From contig DDGC01000004.1 of assembly GCA_002337455.1 (NCBI GenBank), forward strand, positions 108,822 to 172,821: 64,000 nt of DNA, read 5' to 3'. Below are positions 40,737 through 49,288 of the stretch, one piece after another. The notes beneath the pieces were generated by a model that was given only the letters and a program-made list of their open reading frames with translations, was not told the DNA's origin and did not search any database. Within the stretch, counting starts at the first letter, position 1, and each line of letters opens with the position of its first letter. The position numbers were made by a program, and so were the translations under genes. The stretch comes from Rhizobiales bacterium UBA1912. GTDB lineage: Bacteria; Pseudomonadota; Alphaproteobacteria; Rhizobiales; Devosiaceae.

Positions 40737-42110
40737 TTACCGGAACTCGGGATAAGCTTCGACGCCGACTTCGGCCTTGTCGAGGCCAAGGGCTTCGTCA
40801 TCTTCAGTGGGCCGCAGGCCCATGGTGACCTTGAGAACCAGCCAAACGACAAAGCTGGCCACGAAGGTGAAGATACCCACAACGACAATCGAGAGAAGCT
40901 GGACGCCAAGGTTTGCATCACCGTTCGAGAAGATAACGGCGATAGTGCCCCAGATGCCGGCCAGAAGGTGGACCGGAATGGCGCCGACAACGTCGTCGAT
41001 CTTGAGCCTGTCGAGCAGCGGAACAGCAAAGACCACGATGACGCCACCGACAGCACCGATCAGCGTGGCAGTGCCCAGACCCGGGGTCAGCGGTTCGGCG
41101 GTCACCGAAACCAGACCGGCAAGTGCGCCGTTCAGCACGAAGGTCAGATCGACCTTCTTGTAGATGATTGCCGTGAGCGCCAGGGCGGCAATGGCACCAC
41201 CGGCAGCGCCAGCATTGGTGTTTGCCATGATCCGGCCCACGTCAGCCACGTCACCGACCGAGCCCATCGCAAGCTGGGATGCGCCGTTGAACCCGAACCA
41301 CCCCATCCAGAGGATGAATGTGCCAAGCGCTGCAAGCGGCATGGAGGAGCCGGGCATTGCGTTGACTGTGCCGTCGGCGTTGTACTTGCCGACGCGAGCG
41401 CCGAGCAGGATGGCACCGGCCAGAGCGGCCCAGCCGCCGACCGAGTGAACGACTGTCGAGCCGGCAAAGTCGAGGAAGCCCATGGCGTCGAGGAAACCGC
41501 CGCCCCATTTCCAGGAGGCCTGGATCGGGTAGATCAGCGCCGTCAGGACGACGGTGAAGATCAGGAAGGGCAGGATCTTGATGCGTTCAGCCAGCGTGCC
41601 CGAAACGATCGATGCGGTGGTGGCGCAGAACATGACCTGGAAGAAGAAATCCGAGCTGGTTGCTGCATAGCCGAAATCATCGGCGTCATCGGCCGTGATG
41701 CCGACGGCCTCGAGAATACCGATGCCGAACGCGCCCAGATAGCCGCCGGTATCATCGGAGCCGATGGTCCAGTTGCCGAGCGGATACATCAGGTTGTAGC
41801 CGATGAGATAGTAAAAGATCGCAGCGATCGAAAAGAGCGAAATGTTCTTCAAAAGCTGCATCGATACGTTCTTGGTGCGCACCAGACCGGCTTCGAGCAT
41901 GGCGAAGCCTGCAGCCATCCACATCACCAGCACGCCACCGAAGATCATCAGGAACGAGTTGAGAATAAACACAACGTCGGCGGAAACGCCCTCGGACAGG
42001 CTTTCAACCACTTCCTCGGCCACCTCGGCATCCTGCCCCAGCGCGGGCAGTGCTATGAGCAGGGAGGCTAGCGCCGCCGTACCCAGCAATTTGCTTGTCT
42101 TGAAATTCAT
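40737..42110 (-). CDS. amtB: Ammonium transporter AmtB
   Basis: Trimeric ammonia channel in the inner membrane. The 457 residues have a signal peptide (MNFKTSKLLGTAALASLLIA), then eleven transmembrane helices with the family pattern DFAGSTVVHSVGGWAALAGAILLGAR (pore His) and WMGWFGFNGAS, and a second pore His in IPVHLLAGIWG. The C-terminal tail (GLRPTEDDEALGLDKAEVG) holds the segment that binds GlnK. It follows glnK on the same transcript, as in most proteobacteria. Confidence 0.96.
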   Translation of the reverse strand: MNFKTSKLLGTAALASLLIALPALGQDAEVAEEVVESLSEGVSADVVFILNSFLMIFGGVLVMWMAAGFAMLEAGLVRTKNVSMQLLKNISLFSIAAIFYYLIGYNLMYPLGNWTIGSDDTGGYLGAFGIGILEAVGITADDADDFGYAATSSDFFFQVMFCATTASIVSGTLAERIKILPFLIFTVVLTALIYPIQASWKWGGGFLDAMGFLDFAGSTVVHSVGGWAALAGAILLGARVGKYNADGTVNAMPGSSMPLAALGTFILWMGWFGFNGASQLAMGSVGDVADVGRIMANTNAGAAGGAIAALALTAIIYKKVDLTFVLNGALAGLVSVTAEPLTPGLGTATLIGAVGGVIVVFAVPLLDRLKIDDVVGAIPVHLLAGIWGTIAVIFSNGDANLGVQLLSIVVVGIFTFVASFVVWLVLKVTMGLRPTEDDEALGLDKAEVGVEAYPEFR

Positions 42111-42142
42111 GATTGTCCTTCTCCTAGTTGGACGCCAGGCAC

Positions 42143-42481
42143 TTAGAGAGCTTCCGTTCCGGTTTCGCCGGTACGGATGCGGATGGCCTGTTCGAGATCG
42201 AGAACGAAAATCTTGCCGTCGCCGATGCGGCCCGTCTGGGCTGCGTCCTTGATGGCGCTGGCAACCGCGTCGATCTGAGCGGCGTCAACGGCGATCTCAA
42301 CCTTGAGCTTGGGGAGGAAGTGAACGGCGTATTCAGTACCGCGGTAGATCTCGGAGTGACCCTTTTGACGTCCGTACCCCTTGACCTCTGTTACGGTCAT
42401 GCCGTGCACATCGAGCGAATTGAGGGCCTGACGGACCTCTTCGAGCCGCGATGGCTTTATGATGGCGATTAGCAGTTTCAT
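42143..42481 (-). CDS. glnK: PII-type nitrogen regulator GlnK
   Basis: Small trimeric signal protein that senses glutamine and 2-oxoglutarate and blocks AmtB. The 112 residues include the T-loop GYGRQKGHSEIYRGTEYAVHF with the uridylylated Tyr51, and the B/C-loop signatures GRIGDGKIFV and RIRTGETG. The ATG at 42481 has AAGGAG six bases upstream. amtB starts 33 bases after its stop. Confidence 0.96.
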   Translation of the reverse strand: MKLLIAIIKPSRLEEVRQALNSLDVHGMTVTEVKGYGRQKGHSEIYRGTEYAVHFLPKLKVEIAVDAAQIDAVASAIKDAAQTGRIGDGKIFVLDLEQAIRIRTGETGTEAL

Positions 42482-42776
42482 GGGTGCTCCTTTCCGAATT
42501 CCGCACCTGACACGGGACACAAGGACTCAAAAGCCGTGCCAACCGGAAATATTTCGGAATAGTGCTTTGATATAAAACGATTTTCTCTGAACCTCACGGT
42601 GCTGCCAAATTCCAGACACAATTGAGTATGCCTAAAAAATAGGCGACTTTTGGCGCAGCCTTTAACGAATGGTGAATTTAGAAGCACATATGCGCGCGAT
42701 GGCGTGCGGCAATACTCTTCTTGCGTCGCACGCCCTGCAGACGCATGTTTGGCGGGCAACCACCCGGAGGGCAATG
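42482..42776. promoter_or_regulatory. Divergent promoter region glnK / UbiH-type gene
   Basis: 295 bases without a gene. In the glnK direction there is TTGGCAC-like sequence with GA where a sigma-54 promoter needs GC at -12 (about 42519-42543), so a sigma-54 promoter is only weakly suggested. No other clear site was seen, apart from a poor TTAA-N7-TGAA at 42662-42676. Confidence 0.3.
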
Positions 42777-44000
42777 ATGGCGAAGACTGGCCAGGCTCAA
42801 TTTTTTGATGTGCTGATTGTGGGCGGCGGGCCGGTGGGCCTTTCGCTCGCCATCGCGCTGGCCCGCTTTGTCCCGGGCATGACAGTGGGTCTGCTCGACC
42901 GGCGTCAGCTTGCCGTGCCCAAAGACTCCCGGGCCTCAGCGATTGCCGCTGGTGTGCGGCATCTGTTCGAGGCCATTGGGGTCTGGGACAGCATGGCCGA
43001 GGCGGCCAACCCGATTGCGGAGATGAAGATCACCGATTCGGGGAGCGGTGATATCAGCCGCCCGGTATTTCTCGATTTTTTCGGTCCCCGAAGCCCGAGC
43101 GAGCCGTTTGCCCACATGGTGCCCAATACGGCCAGTGCGGCCAGCCTGATTGCGGCAGCCCCGGACCTCGTAACCATAGTCGAGCCGGGCGCTGTTTCAA
43201 CTTTCAGCGCGGGGCCCGCACGTGGCGAAATTACACTTGAGGATGGACGTAGCCTGTCAGCGGGGCTGATCGTGGCGGCTGACGGTGGCAGGTCCATGCT
43301 GCGGGGGCTGGCCGGTATCAAGACGTTCTCGCATGATTATCGCCAGTCAGGGCTGGTGACGACAATAGCCCATGCCCAGCCGCACAATGACGTAGCCTAT
43401 GAGCATTTTCGGCCGGCCGGTCCCTTCGCATCGCTGCCTTTGACTGGCAATCGCTCCTCGCTGGTGTGGACCGAAAAGCCCGAAACGGCCCAGGCTCTTG
43501 TCGCCATGTCCCCTGAAGATCTCGCGCAGCGCATTGAGGCTGCCATGGGTTCGGTGCTGGGGTCAGTGGAGATCGTTGAAACGGTTCAGAGTTTCCCCCT
43601 GAGCCTCGTCCTTGCCCATCGGCTCGCCGCGCCACGGCTCGCCTTGGTGGGCGATGCGGCGCATGTGATCCATCCCCTTGCCGGGCAAGGGCTCAATCTG
43701 GGTCTGCGCGACGTCGCCGTCCTCGCCGAGGTTCTCGTCCATGCCGTAAGGCTGGGCGAAGACGTCGGCTCAATGGCTGTGCTTGAGCGCTACGAGCGGC
43801 GGCGGCGTGCCGATACGGCGCTGATGGCGCTGGCAACCGACGGGCTCAACCGGTTGTTCTCCAACGATGCTGCGCCGGTTCGGGCCGTGCGTGATTTCGG
43901 TCTCTCGCTTGTCGACCGCATCGACCCGCTCAAGGACGTCTTCATGACCCAGGCGGCCGGTGCGTCGGGCGCCAAGCTGCTCAGGGGCATCGCGCTCTAG
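42777..44000 (+). CDS. UbiH/UbiF/COQ6-type FAD-dependent ubiquinone hydroxylase
   Basis: Flavin monooxygenase that hydroxylates the ring of a ubiquinone precursor. The 407 residues have the FAD Rossmann motif DVLIVGGGPVGLSLAIALAR near the start, the internal DG motif IVAADGGRSMLRGLAGI, and the ubiH/COQ6 signature LVGDAAHVIHPLAGQGLNLGLRD. Which ring carbon it acts on cannot be read from sequence. Start at 42777 (GGAGG six bases upstream); ATG 42774 is also possible. Confidence 0.9.
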   Translation: MAKTGQAQFFDVLIVGGGPVGLSLAIALARFVPGMTVGLLDRRQLAVPKDSRASAIAAGVRHLFEAIGVWDSMAEAANPIAEMKITDSGSGDISRPVFLDFFGPRSPSEPFAHMVPNTASAASLIAAAPDLVTIVEPGAVSTFSAGPARGEITLEDGRSLSAGLIVAADGGRSMLRGLAGIKTFSHDYRQSGLVTTIAHAQPHNDVAYEHFRPAGPFASLPLTGNRSSLVWTEKPETAQALVAMSPEDLAQRIEAAMGSVLGSVEIVETVQSFPLSLVLAHRLAAPRLALVGDAAHVIHPLAGQGLNLGLRDVAVLAEVLVHAVRLGEDVGSMAVLERYERRRRADTALMALATDGLNRLFSNDAAPVRAVRDFGLSLVDRIDPLKDVFMTQAAGASGAKLLRGIAL

Positions 44001-44254
44001 ATATCGGAGGCGGGCCGGGTACGCAGGGCCTCGGCTTCTTCCTCGTCGATCCGGCGCGCCGCGTCGATGACCAGCAGGGGAACACCCTTGCGGATGGGAA
44101 AAGCGTAGCGGGCGACAATGGAAATCAGCTCGGTGCCGTCAGCTGACAGGGTCAGCCGTGTCTTGGTGACCGGGCATACGAGCATTTCGATGGTGCGCGG
44201 ATCGAGCCTGTAGCGCGGATTGTCCTCCGGTGGAGGGGCGTCCGAGGACGTCAT
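43997..44254 (-). CDS. Trm112 family protein (UPF0434-like)
   Basis: Small zinc-ribbon-like protein; in eukaryotes and archaea Trm112 activates methyltransferases, and the bacterial role is unknown. The 85 residues have the core LDPRTIEMLVCPVTKTRLTL and FPIRKGVPLLVIDAARRI. Only one cysteine of the usual metal set remains, so metal binding is doubtful. It is coupled by an ATGA overlap to the Lon-N domain gene upstream and overlaps the end of the convergent hydroxylase gene by 4 bases. Confidence 0.88.
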   Translation of the reverse strand: MTSSDAPPPEDNPRYRLDPRTIEMLVCPVTKTRLTLSADGTELISIVARYAFPIRKGVPLLVIDAARRIDEEEAEALRTRPASDI

Positions 44255-44910
44255 TGCAAGACGACACCCGAGCGGGCACGGGCCATTTCGATTTCAGCAA
44301 GCGCCATCAGGGTTTCCGCGCGTTCGACAAGCGTGCGGGCCTCAAGAAGGGCCTGTTTTTCCGGCGCGCCATAGGGGCCGAGCATTGCAGCAAGATCGAC
44401 CAGTTCGCCGGTCGCCATGTCTTCGATCTCGTCCCAGTCGACTTCAATGTCGGAAAATTCGGCATGGGCGCGCAGCACGGTGAGCAGGCGCGGCCGATCC
44501 ACGGCGTCTTCGCCGAGCTCGGGGGTGAAATCGGCGGAAAATGCCGAAGTGTCGATGCGCCCCTGGCGATAGGGCGTTGCGGTGGTCAGCTCCTCGATGG
44601 GGGCGAACCGGCAAATGCCTTCAAGGATGATGAAATAGCGGCTTTCCGCCTGTTCCTCGAAATGGGTGATGCGACCGATGCAGCCGACTTTTTCCAAGGG
44701 CACCTGCCCGCGAGGTGCTTCCTCGGCGGCGTCGCGTGGCTGGATCAGGCCAATCATGCGGTTGCCGGCCAGCGCATCGTCGACCATGGCAACGAAGCGC
44801 GGCTCGAATACATTGAGCGGCCGGTGTGCCCCGGGCAGGAGCAGGGCGCGACTCAGGGGAAAGAGTGCGAGCATATCGGGCAGTTCCGATATCGAGGCCG
44901 GGCGGCGCAT
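44251..44910 (-). CDS. Lon N-terminal (substrate-binding) domain protein
   Basis: 219-residue protein with only the substrate-recognition domain of Lon protease and no ATPase or peptidase. It contains LALFPLSRALLLPGAHRPLNVFEPRFVAMVDDAL, GCIGRITHFEEQAESRYFIILEGICRF and a C-terminal helical bundle. Such proteins are common beside Trm112 and thioredoxin genes in alphaproteobacteria; the function is unknown. The start at 44910 matches the family N-terminus MRRPASISELP. Confidence 0.88.
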   Translation of the reverse strand: MRRPASISELPDMLALFPLSRALLLPGAHRPLNVFEPRFVAMVDDALAGNRMIGLIQPRDAAEEAPRGQVPLEKVGCIGRITHFEEQAESRYFIILEGICRFAPIEELTTATPYRQGRIDTSAFSADFTPELGEDAVDRPRLLTVLRAHAEFSDIEVDWDEIEDMATGELVDLAAMLGPYGAPEKQALLEARTLVERAETLMALAEIEMARARSGVVLQ

Positions 44911-45062
44911 GGCATTTCCTCTCTTGCTTTTCGTCCTGAAGCCGTTTCGACTTTCACTAAACCCGATGATCAGGTCCAAATCCAAGCTTTTGCTTTGTCG
45001 TGAGACTCGAACCGGAAAAGTCTGCAACTTTTCCTGATCTCGCTCCAGTGCTGATCCCCGCC

Positions 45063-45998
45063 TTAGCGGAACAGGAGCGAGGACAGCATGCGACGGCCCT
45101 TGAGCGTCGCGGCCTCCTTGGGGCCCCAGGCCTCAAAAAATTCGAGCAGCTTCTTGCGGGCTCCGTCATCTTGCCAATCGCGATCGCGCTCCATGATGCC
45201 GATCAGCGCCTGCACAGCGGCAAGCCTGTCCCCCTTGGCATTGCGAATCATCGCCAGATCGAAACGGGCCTGATGGTCGTCGGGATTTGCGACAAGGGTT
45301 TGCTCAAGCTGGGCGTCATCACCGAGCTTTTCGGCTTCTTCTTGAAGCGAGATTGCTTTTTCCAGCGCGTCGGCACCGGCATGGCTCTGGTCTTCGGGGA
45401 GCATCGCGAGTGTCTGGCGGGCGCCGTCGCGATCTCCCGTCCTGAACTGAACTGTGGCTACGCCAATCAGCGCGTCGAGATTGTCGGGGGCATGGCGCAG
45501 CACGGTGGCAAAAATCTGATAGGCGCGTTCGAGATCGTCGGCATCGAGCGCGGCCTGGGCCGCTTCCATGGCGGCCGCGATCTGGGTCTCCGCTTCGGAT
45601 GGTCCGCCCACACCGGCCTTTGCCGCCATATCGATCAGCTTCTGGGCAAAACGAGCAACTTCGCTTTCCGGCAGTGCGCCCATAAAGCCATCCGCCGGGC
45701 GACCGCCGACAAAGCCGAAGACCGCAGGGATCGACTGCACACCCATCTGTCCGGCCAGGGCCTGATTCTCGTCGACGTTGATTTTGACCAGCGCGACCTT
45801 GCCGCCAAGCGCCGTCACGACCTTTTCCAATGCCGGCGTCAGCTGCTTGCACGGACCGCACCACGGCGCCCAGAAATCGACAAGGACGGGGCGCTGCATT
45901 GACGCATCGAGGACATCAGCCTGAAAGCGCGCAGTCGACGATTCGATAATCAGTCCGTCCTGAGCCGGGGCCTGCTGTGGGGTGAGATTGAGGTCCAT
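45063..45998 (-). CDS. Thioredoxin-TPR chaperedoxin (CnoX-like)
   Basis: 311-residue fusion of an N-terminal thioredoxin domain (LVDFWAPWCGPCKQLTPAL, with active site WCGPC; QSIPAVFGFVGGRP with cis-Pro) and a C-terminal TPR-like region (ALDADDLERAYQIFATVLRHAPDNLDALIG, AALQ repeats). This matches CnoX/YbbN proteins that protect unfolded clients from oxidation. Unlike E. coli CnoX, which has an SXXC active site, both cysteines are kept. Start at ATG 45998; the frame upstream runs into the tRNA-Gly gene and is not coding. Confidence 0.88.
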   Translation of the reverse strand: MDLNLTPQQAPAQDGLIIESSTARFQADVLDASMQRPVLVDFWAPWCGPCKQLTPALEKVVTALGGKVALVKINVDENQALAGQMGVQSIPAVFGFVGGRPADGFMGALPESEVARFAQKLIDMAAKAGVGGPSEAETQIAAAMEAAQAALDADDLERAYQIFATVLRHAPDNLDALIGVATVQFRTGDRDGARQTLAMLPEDQSHAGADALEKAISLQEEAEKLGDDAQLEQTLVANPDDHQARFDLAMIRNAKGDRLAAVQALIGIMERDRDWQDDGARKKLLEFFEAWGPKEAATLKGRRMLSSLLFR

Positions 45999-46216
45999 CT
46001 GGTGTTGCCTTTTCTGACCCATCGGTTGGGTGCCGATATATGTGTGGAGCCTTACACCAAGCGAAGCGCCGGTGCAAAAGCCCAAAGCGATCGCCCGTTT
46101 GCCGCCATGACACGGGCGTTGAGGGCAAGGGTGAAAATATGGGTTGCAATTGTCATTTCGGTTGGGCATATAGGCGCGCATCGCGGTGCCGCCAAGGGGT
46201 GGACCGGGATTGGAGT

Positions 46217-46291
46217 GCGGGCGTAGCTCAGGGGTAGAGCATAACCTTGCCAAGGTTAGGGTCGTGAGTTCGAATCTCATCGCCCGCTCCA
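46217..46291 (+). tRNA. tRNA-Gly (anticodon GCC), island integration site
   Basis: 75-base cloverleaf with acceptor stem GCGGGCG/CGCCCGC and an encoded CCA end (46289-46291). The D-arm is GCTCAGGGGTAGAGC and the anticodon stem TAACC/GGTTA holds loop TTGCCAA with anticodon GCC. The T-loop is TTCGAAT. The 3' part from the anticodon loop is also the left attachment site of the island, so its 3' end was supplied by the element and the gene stays functional. A hairpin terminator follows at 46322. Confidence 0.96.
46246..46268 (+). repeat. attL: left attachment repeat of the island, inside tRNA-Gly
   Basis: The 23 bases starting CTTGCCAAGGTTAGGG recur exactly at 63978-64000. The repeat begins in the anticodon loop, a frequent crossover place for tyrosine integrases. 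Confidence 0.92.
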
Positions 46292-46321
46292 AAAATTCCA
46301 AGGCGTGAGAGCCTTGAAATC

Positions 46322-46348
46322 AAAGGGCCGCAAGGCCCTTTTTGCTTT
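46322..46348 (+). terminator. Terminator after tRNA-Gly
   Basis: 8-bp stem AAAGGGCC/GGCCCTTT around a GCAA tetraloop, then T-rich sequence. It belongs to the island side of the junction. A second hairpin CAAGGC/GCCTTG lies just before it (46299-46316). Confidence 0.8.
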
Positions 46349-46407
46349 TTTCGGAACATCGCTCAGAATTGCTCGGTTGGAGTCCCCGGTTCCATTTCGG
46401 TTCCACG

Positions 46408-46731
46408 CTATAGCTGTGATGGCGTGTCCCGGATAATCTCGCGTTCAATGAGGTCTTGGCGACGAGCTTCTACCTGACGGGCCATCCGTTTGCCCTCCAG
46501 TTCGATTACGATTCCCAGTGCTATAATTCCCACCAAACAAGCACCGGCTACGCCAATCGCTATGAGAGTAAAAGCCTCGTTGAAATAGAGCCACCCCACG
46601 GTCAATGCGGCTAAATTCAACAGGATATAAAGAACGGAGACGGCCATTTTCGCTGCCTCCAAAGGCACCGTGAATAGCAATTGGTTTGCTAGGATGGCGA
46701 TTAGCAAGGCGATAATGATGACATCGAGCAC
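46408..46731 (-). CDS. Small membrane protein, unknown
   Basis: 107 residues with three hydrophobic segments (IIIALLIAILANQLLFTV, VLYILLNLAALTVGWLYF, LIAIGVAGACLVGIIALGIVIEL) and a charged C-terminus of Arg and Glu (EGKRMARQVEARRQDLIERE). No family was recognised. It is divergent from the XRE gene across a palindrome-rich region, so it may be controlled by that repressor. It is the first island gene after the tRNA. Confidence 0.55.
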   Translation of the reverse strand: MLDVIIIALLIAILANQLLFTVPLEAAKMAVSVLYILLNLAALTVGWLYFNEAFTLIAIGVAGACLVGIIALGIVIELEGKRMARQVEARRQDLIEREIIRDTPSQL

Positions 46732-46754
46732 GGCGTAAGCCCCCAGAATTGCGG

Positions 46755-46805
46755 ATAACGAGCATTATAATGCGTCGCAGTAAGGAGCACAATTCTGCTC
46801 GTTAT
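46755..46805. promoter_or_regulatory. Palindromic operator region between the small membrane gene and the XRE gene
   Basis: Three overlapping dyads in 51 bases. They are a perfect 12-bp palindrome GCATTATAATGC (46762-46773), a 10-bp inverted repeat ATAACGAGCA / TGCTCGTTAT (46755-46764 and 46796-46805), and GAGCA-N6-TGCTC (46785-46789/46796-46800). The region spans the divergent promoters and is the natural operator of the XRE protein. Confidence 0.55.
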
Positions 46806-46810
46806 GCCGG

Positions 46811-47074
46811 ATGGATGTGCGGCGTGTCATCGGAGCAAATGTCAGGCGATATCGGCTTCATGCAGATATGACGCAAGCGCGCGTCGCCGAGATTATGGGA
46901 GTGGATCGCGCGTACATAAGTGCACTGGAACGTGGCGAGCGAAATCCCACTGCCATCAGTCTGTGGCACACCGCAGAAGCCCTCGGCGTGCATGTGGCGT
47001 CGCTATTCGATGATACCCTGAAGTTTGAAACTGACGAACCGGGGAGAAAGCGGGCTTCGAAGCGCGGACAATAA
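46811..47074 (+). CDS. XRE family repressor of the island
   Basis: 87 residues, nearly all one helix-turn-helix domain (MDVRRVIGANVRRYRLHADM, TQARVAEIMGVDRAYISALE RGERNPTAISLWHTAEALGV in family order) plus a short basic tail. Of the cI/Cro-like class. It begins 5 bases after the last dyad of the divergent region, so self-control is likely. It is inferred to act as the island's maintenance regulator. Confidence 0.85.
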   Translation: MDVRRVIGANVRRYRLHADMTQARVAEIMGVDRAYISALERGERNPTAISLWHTAEALGVHVASLFDDTLKFETDEPGRKRASKRGQ

Positions 47075-47377
47075 TTCCGGCTTTCGACTGTTTCAGCGAC
47101 GAGATGGGTCCCCATCCAGTTTCGCTTTCGACACCTAATCGGGGGGAGGGATGCGGCATTTCTCCCCGGAAGGCGATATTGGTCAGTGCGGGGAGGCTAC
47201 GCCCGTGGCCGGGAGCGGCGGTGGTCATGGTGGTAGCAGGCCGTGCGCCCAAGGGCGCGGGGGCCCGGCGCGTGGCTAGGGCGCGTACGCTGGCTGCGCC
47301 GCGGCCATGCGGCCTGCCTGTGAATAATTGTGCCGTGAATTTCTCTGTGTTTTAATAACATAAACAAGGAGATAGAG
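47075..47377. other. Gene-free stretch of the island
   Basis: About 300 bases, GC-rich in the middle (runs such as GGGGGGAGGG and GGGGGCCCGG at about 47140-47260). No convincing frame, promoter or repeat was seen. The last 40 bases turn AT-rich and carry the ribosome site of the next gene. Confidence 0.5.
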
Positions 47378-47719
47378 ATGAAAAGCCAATCTCAAGCCGA
47401 GCTCCGGCAAGCTGCTATTGCCGCAGCCCAAGCGTCGGTCTATGCACTAGACGAGGATTATTGCCATGAGGCGCGAGCAGACTTTCACGAAACAGCTTCC
47501 TTGGCTCACCGCGCGGCAGGCGACATCGAAGCGGCGGAATTGCACGATCGTGCGGCAATCGCTCAAAGATTTGTCTGTTTCTTTCCTACAGACGAGGCGC
47601 TGGATATTTCGTTTGACGCCAGTCTCGCCGCTCACGTTGTGAGCGACACAGCCAATAGTGTCGATGCCCATGGTCGTGAATGGGCGGCGGCGTCAGCTGC
47701 CCCTCGCACAAAGCATTGA
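47378..47719 (+). CDS. Hypothetical island protein
   Basis: 113 residues, hydrophilic and alanine-rich, probably helical (AELRQAAIAAAQASVYALDE, ASLAHRAAGDIEAAELHDRA). No family was recognised. The reading frame is well supported by AAGGAGA seven bases before the ATG. A helical hairpin or MazE-like role cannot be claimed. It lies upstream of the convergent integrase with a 300-base gap. Confidence 0.6.
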   Translation: MKSQSQAELRQAAIAAAQASVYALDEDYCHEARADFHETASLAHRAAGDIEAAELHDRAAIAQRFVCFFPTDEALDISFDASLAAHVVSDTANSVDAHGREWAAASAAPRTKH

Positions 47720-48019
47720 TCAGGACATTCTGGCTATATTTGCCAGAGCTATCACGAAGCTGAAATCGATAGCTTTTTCATCGTCGAACACGGCTCTGAA
47801 TCACCGGGTCTAGTTTTCCTTGCCGATAACGACGCTCGAATTCCACCACTCGCTTGCCGACTTGTTCGGCAAGTTTGTCGAGTCGATCGAACCAAAGATG
47901 CTCGACAACCACCAAATCCTGCCTTTCAGTACGCTGTCTATTGGGCCGCTATTCACGATTGCTCTGCAGTGCTCCTTGGCTGCGTTGATCGAGCTACAAC
48001 GCAAACCGAAAATACGAGC
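47720..48019. other. Gene-free stretch between the hypothetical gene and the integrase
   Basis: About 300 bases. A 67-codon frame starting with TTG at 47820 has no ribosome site and no recognisable domain, so I do not call it. A CTTGCCGACTTGTTCGGCAAG hairpin-like sequence lies at about 47850-47870. Confidence 0.4.
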
Positions 48020-49288
48020 TTAGCCATTTTCAGCCTCGTCGGTATTGCCGCTGGCCCCGTAAGCCAGATCGAGCCGTGCAATCGCGTCTTCGCCGCCGCG
48101 AACGGCCTGGGTGTAGTGGCCAAGGGTGACGGTGGCGTTGGCATGGCCCGCCAACTTGGCAACCAGCCCGACCTCCACACCATGCGCCTGCAAGGTCGAA
48201 ATGAAGCTGTGCCGCGCGGCATGCGGGGTAACGTATGGCAGCTTGAGAGCCTTGAACGCCGGTACCCAGAACCGCTTGCGGAAGTTTTGATAGAGCAGGG
48301 GACCGCCGCCGTCCCTGCGCGGCAAGGGCCAGGGTTGGAGCCGACCGGGACCGGGAAAGACGCGGTGAAGCTTTCCATCGGTACGCGGGCACACTAGGCG
48401 CCACGCGAGCAGCATTTCCCGCAGTGTTGCGGACATGGGAATGGACCGCACCCCGGCCTCAGTCTTGGTGGCCTCGGTGAGGCTGCCGTCGCGCTCCTGA
48501 ATGCACCGGATGTGAACGGCATTTGCCACAAAATCCACGTCGTCCCAAAGCAACCCGAGCTGTTCGCTGATCCGCGTTCCGGCGAGGAAGGGAAAGGCGT
48601 AGTAGATGCCCCGGTGCGGATCGGTCTTGGCGCGGGTAAGGAGCTTGGCCACCTGCTCTGGGGCCAGGATGGCCTTCTTGGCCCTGGTTTGCCGCCGTAC
48701 GACGTTTGACGGCATGGCCGGAGCCCGCACCCGGAAATCCTCTTCGCACAAAGCCAGTGCTGCCTTGAGCATTGAAAGCGCCCGGTTGGCAGTGTAGCGC
48801 CCGACCTGTTCCATGACCGTCCGGTGCCAATTGCGGATTTGCGCGGTGGTGAGGTCGGCGGTCGAGACCGGACCAAGCAGTTGCAGCAGACGCGCATCGC
48901 GCCGGGGCAAATCCCCGGAAATGGTGTACTCGGCCCGTTCACGCACTGTGCCTTCGAGCAATGGCCCGGTGACGACCTTACCGATGACCTTATAGCCGTA
49001 GAGCGTGGAGGCTTTAACTTCCGGTTCGCGGTTCGAAAGATAATGGGCCATCGCTTCGGCGACGGTGGGAGCCCGCGAGGGGTCCACATAAACTCCGGCA
49101 TGGACCTTGTTCAGAAGTTCGGTCCGAAAGGCTTCGGCTTCGCGTTTGGTCTCGAAGGACGGGAGTTTGCGCTGACCGGTGTCGGGGTCGCGGAAATTGA
49201 CGAACCAGCGGGTCTGCTCAATCTCTCGGTCATTGACCAATTTGCGTCGGCGGACGCGCTTTGTGACGGAAACATCGAAGGGTTGCAT
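48020..49288 (-). CDS. int: Tyrosine integrase
   Basis: Site-specific recombinase that inserts and excises the island. The 422 residues have an N-terminal arm-type domain (WFVNFRDPDTGQRKLPSFETKREAEAF), a core-binding SAM-like domain (TVAEAMAHYLSNREPEVKASTLYGY) and the catalytic domain. The catalytic set is Arg in AGTRISEQLGLLWDDVD, Lys in EATKTEAGVRS, HxxR as HAARH, His in LAGHANATVT, and Tyr in LGHYTQ. All members are intact. The gene lies 1.7 kb inside the left att site and points toward it, the usual phage/satellite layout. Confidence 0.95.
   Translation of the reverse strand: MQPFDVSVTKRVRRRKLVNDREIEQTRWFVNFRDPDTGQRKLPSFETKREAEAFRTELLNKVHAGVYVDPSRAPTVAEAMAHYLSNREPEVKASTLYGYKVIGKVVTGPLLEGTVRERAEYTISGDLPRRDARLLQLLGPVSTADLTTAQIRNWHRTVMEQVGRYTANRALSMLKAALALCEEDFRVRAPAMPSNVVRRQTRAKKAILAPEQVAKLLTRAKTDPHRGIYYAFPFLAGTRISEQLGLLWDDVDFVANAVHIRCIQERDGSLTEATKTEAGVRSIPMSATLREMLLAWRLVCPRTDGKLHRVFPGPGRLQPWPLPRRDGGGPLLYQNFRKRFWVPAFKALKLPYVTPHAARHSFISTLQAHGVEVGLVAKLAGHANATVTLGHYTQAVRGGEDAIARLDLAYGASGNTDEAENG

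Noticed and set aside
42519..42543. Sigma-54 promoter for glnK
   Set aside because: The -24 GG element is present but the -12 element reads GA rather than the near-invariant GC.
45999..46301. N-terminal extension of the thioredoxin-TPR frame into tRNA-Gly
   Set aside because: The extension is the typical false product of reading through a tRNA (RFELTTL, STPELRPHS-like); the thioredoxin start fits at 45998.
47820..48023. 67-codon + strand frame before the integrase
   Set aside because: TTG start, no ribosome site, no recognisable domain, and it overlaps the integrase stop.
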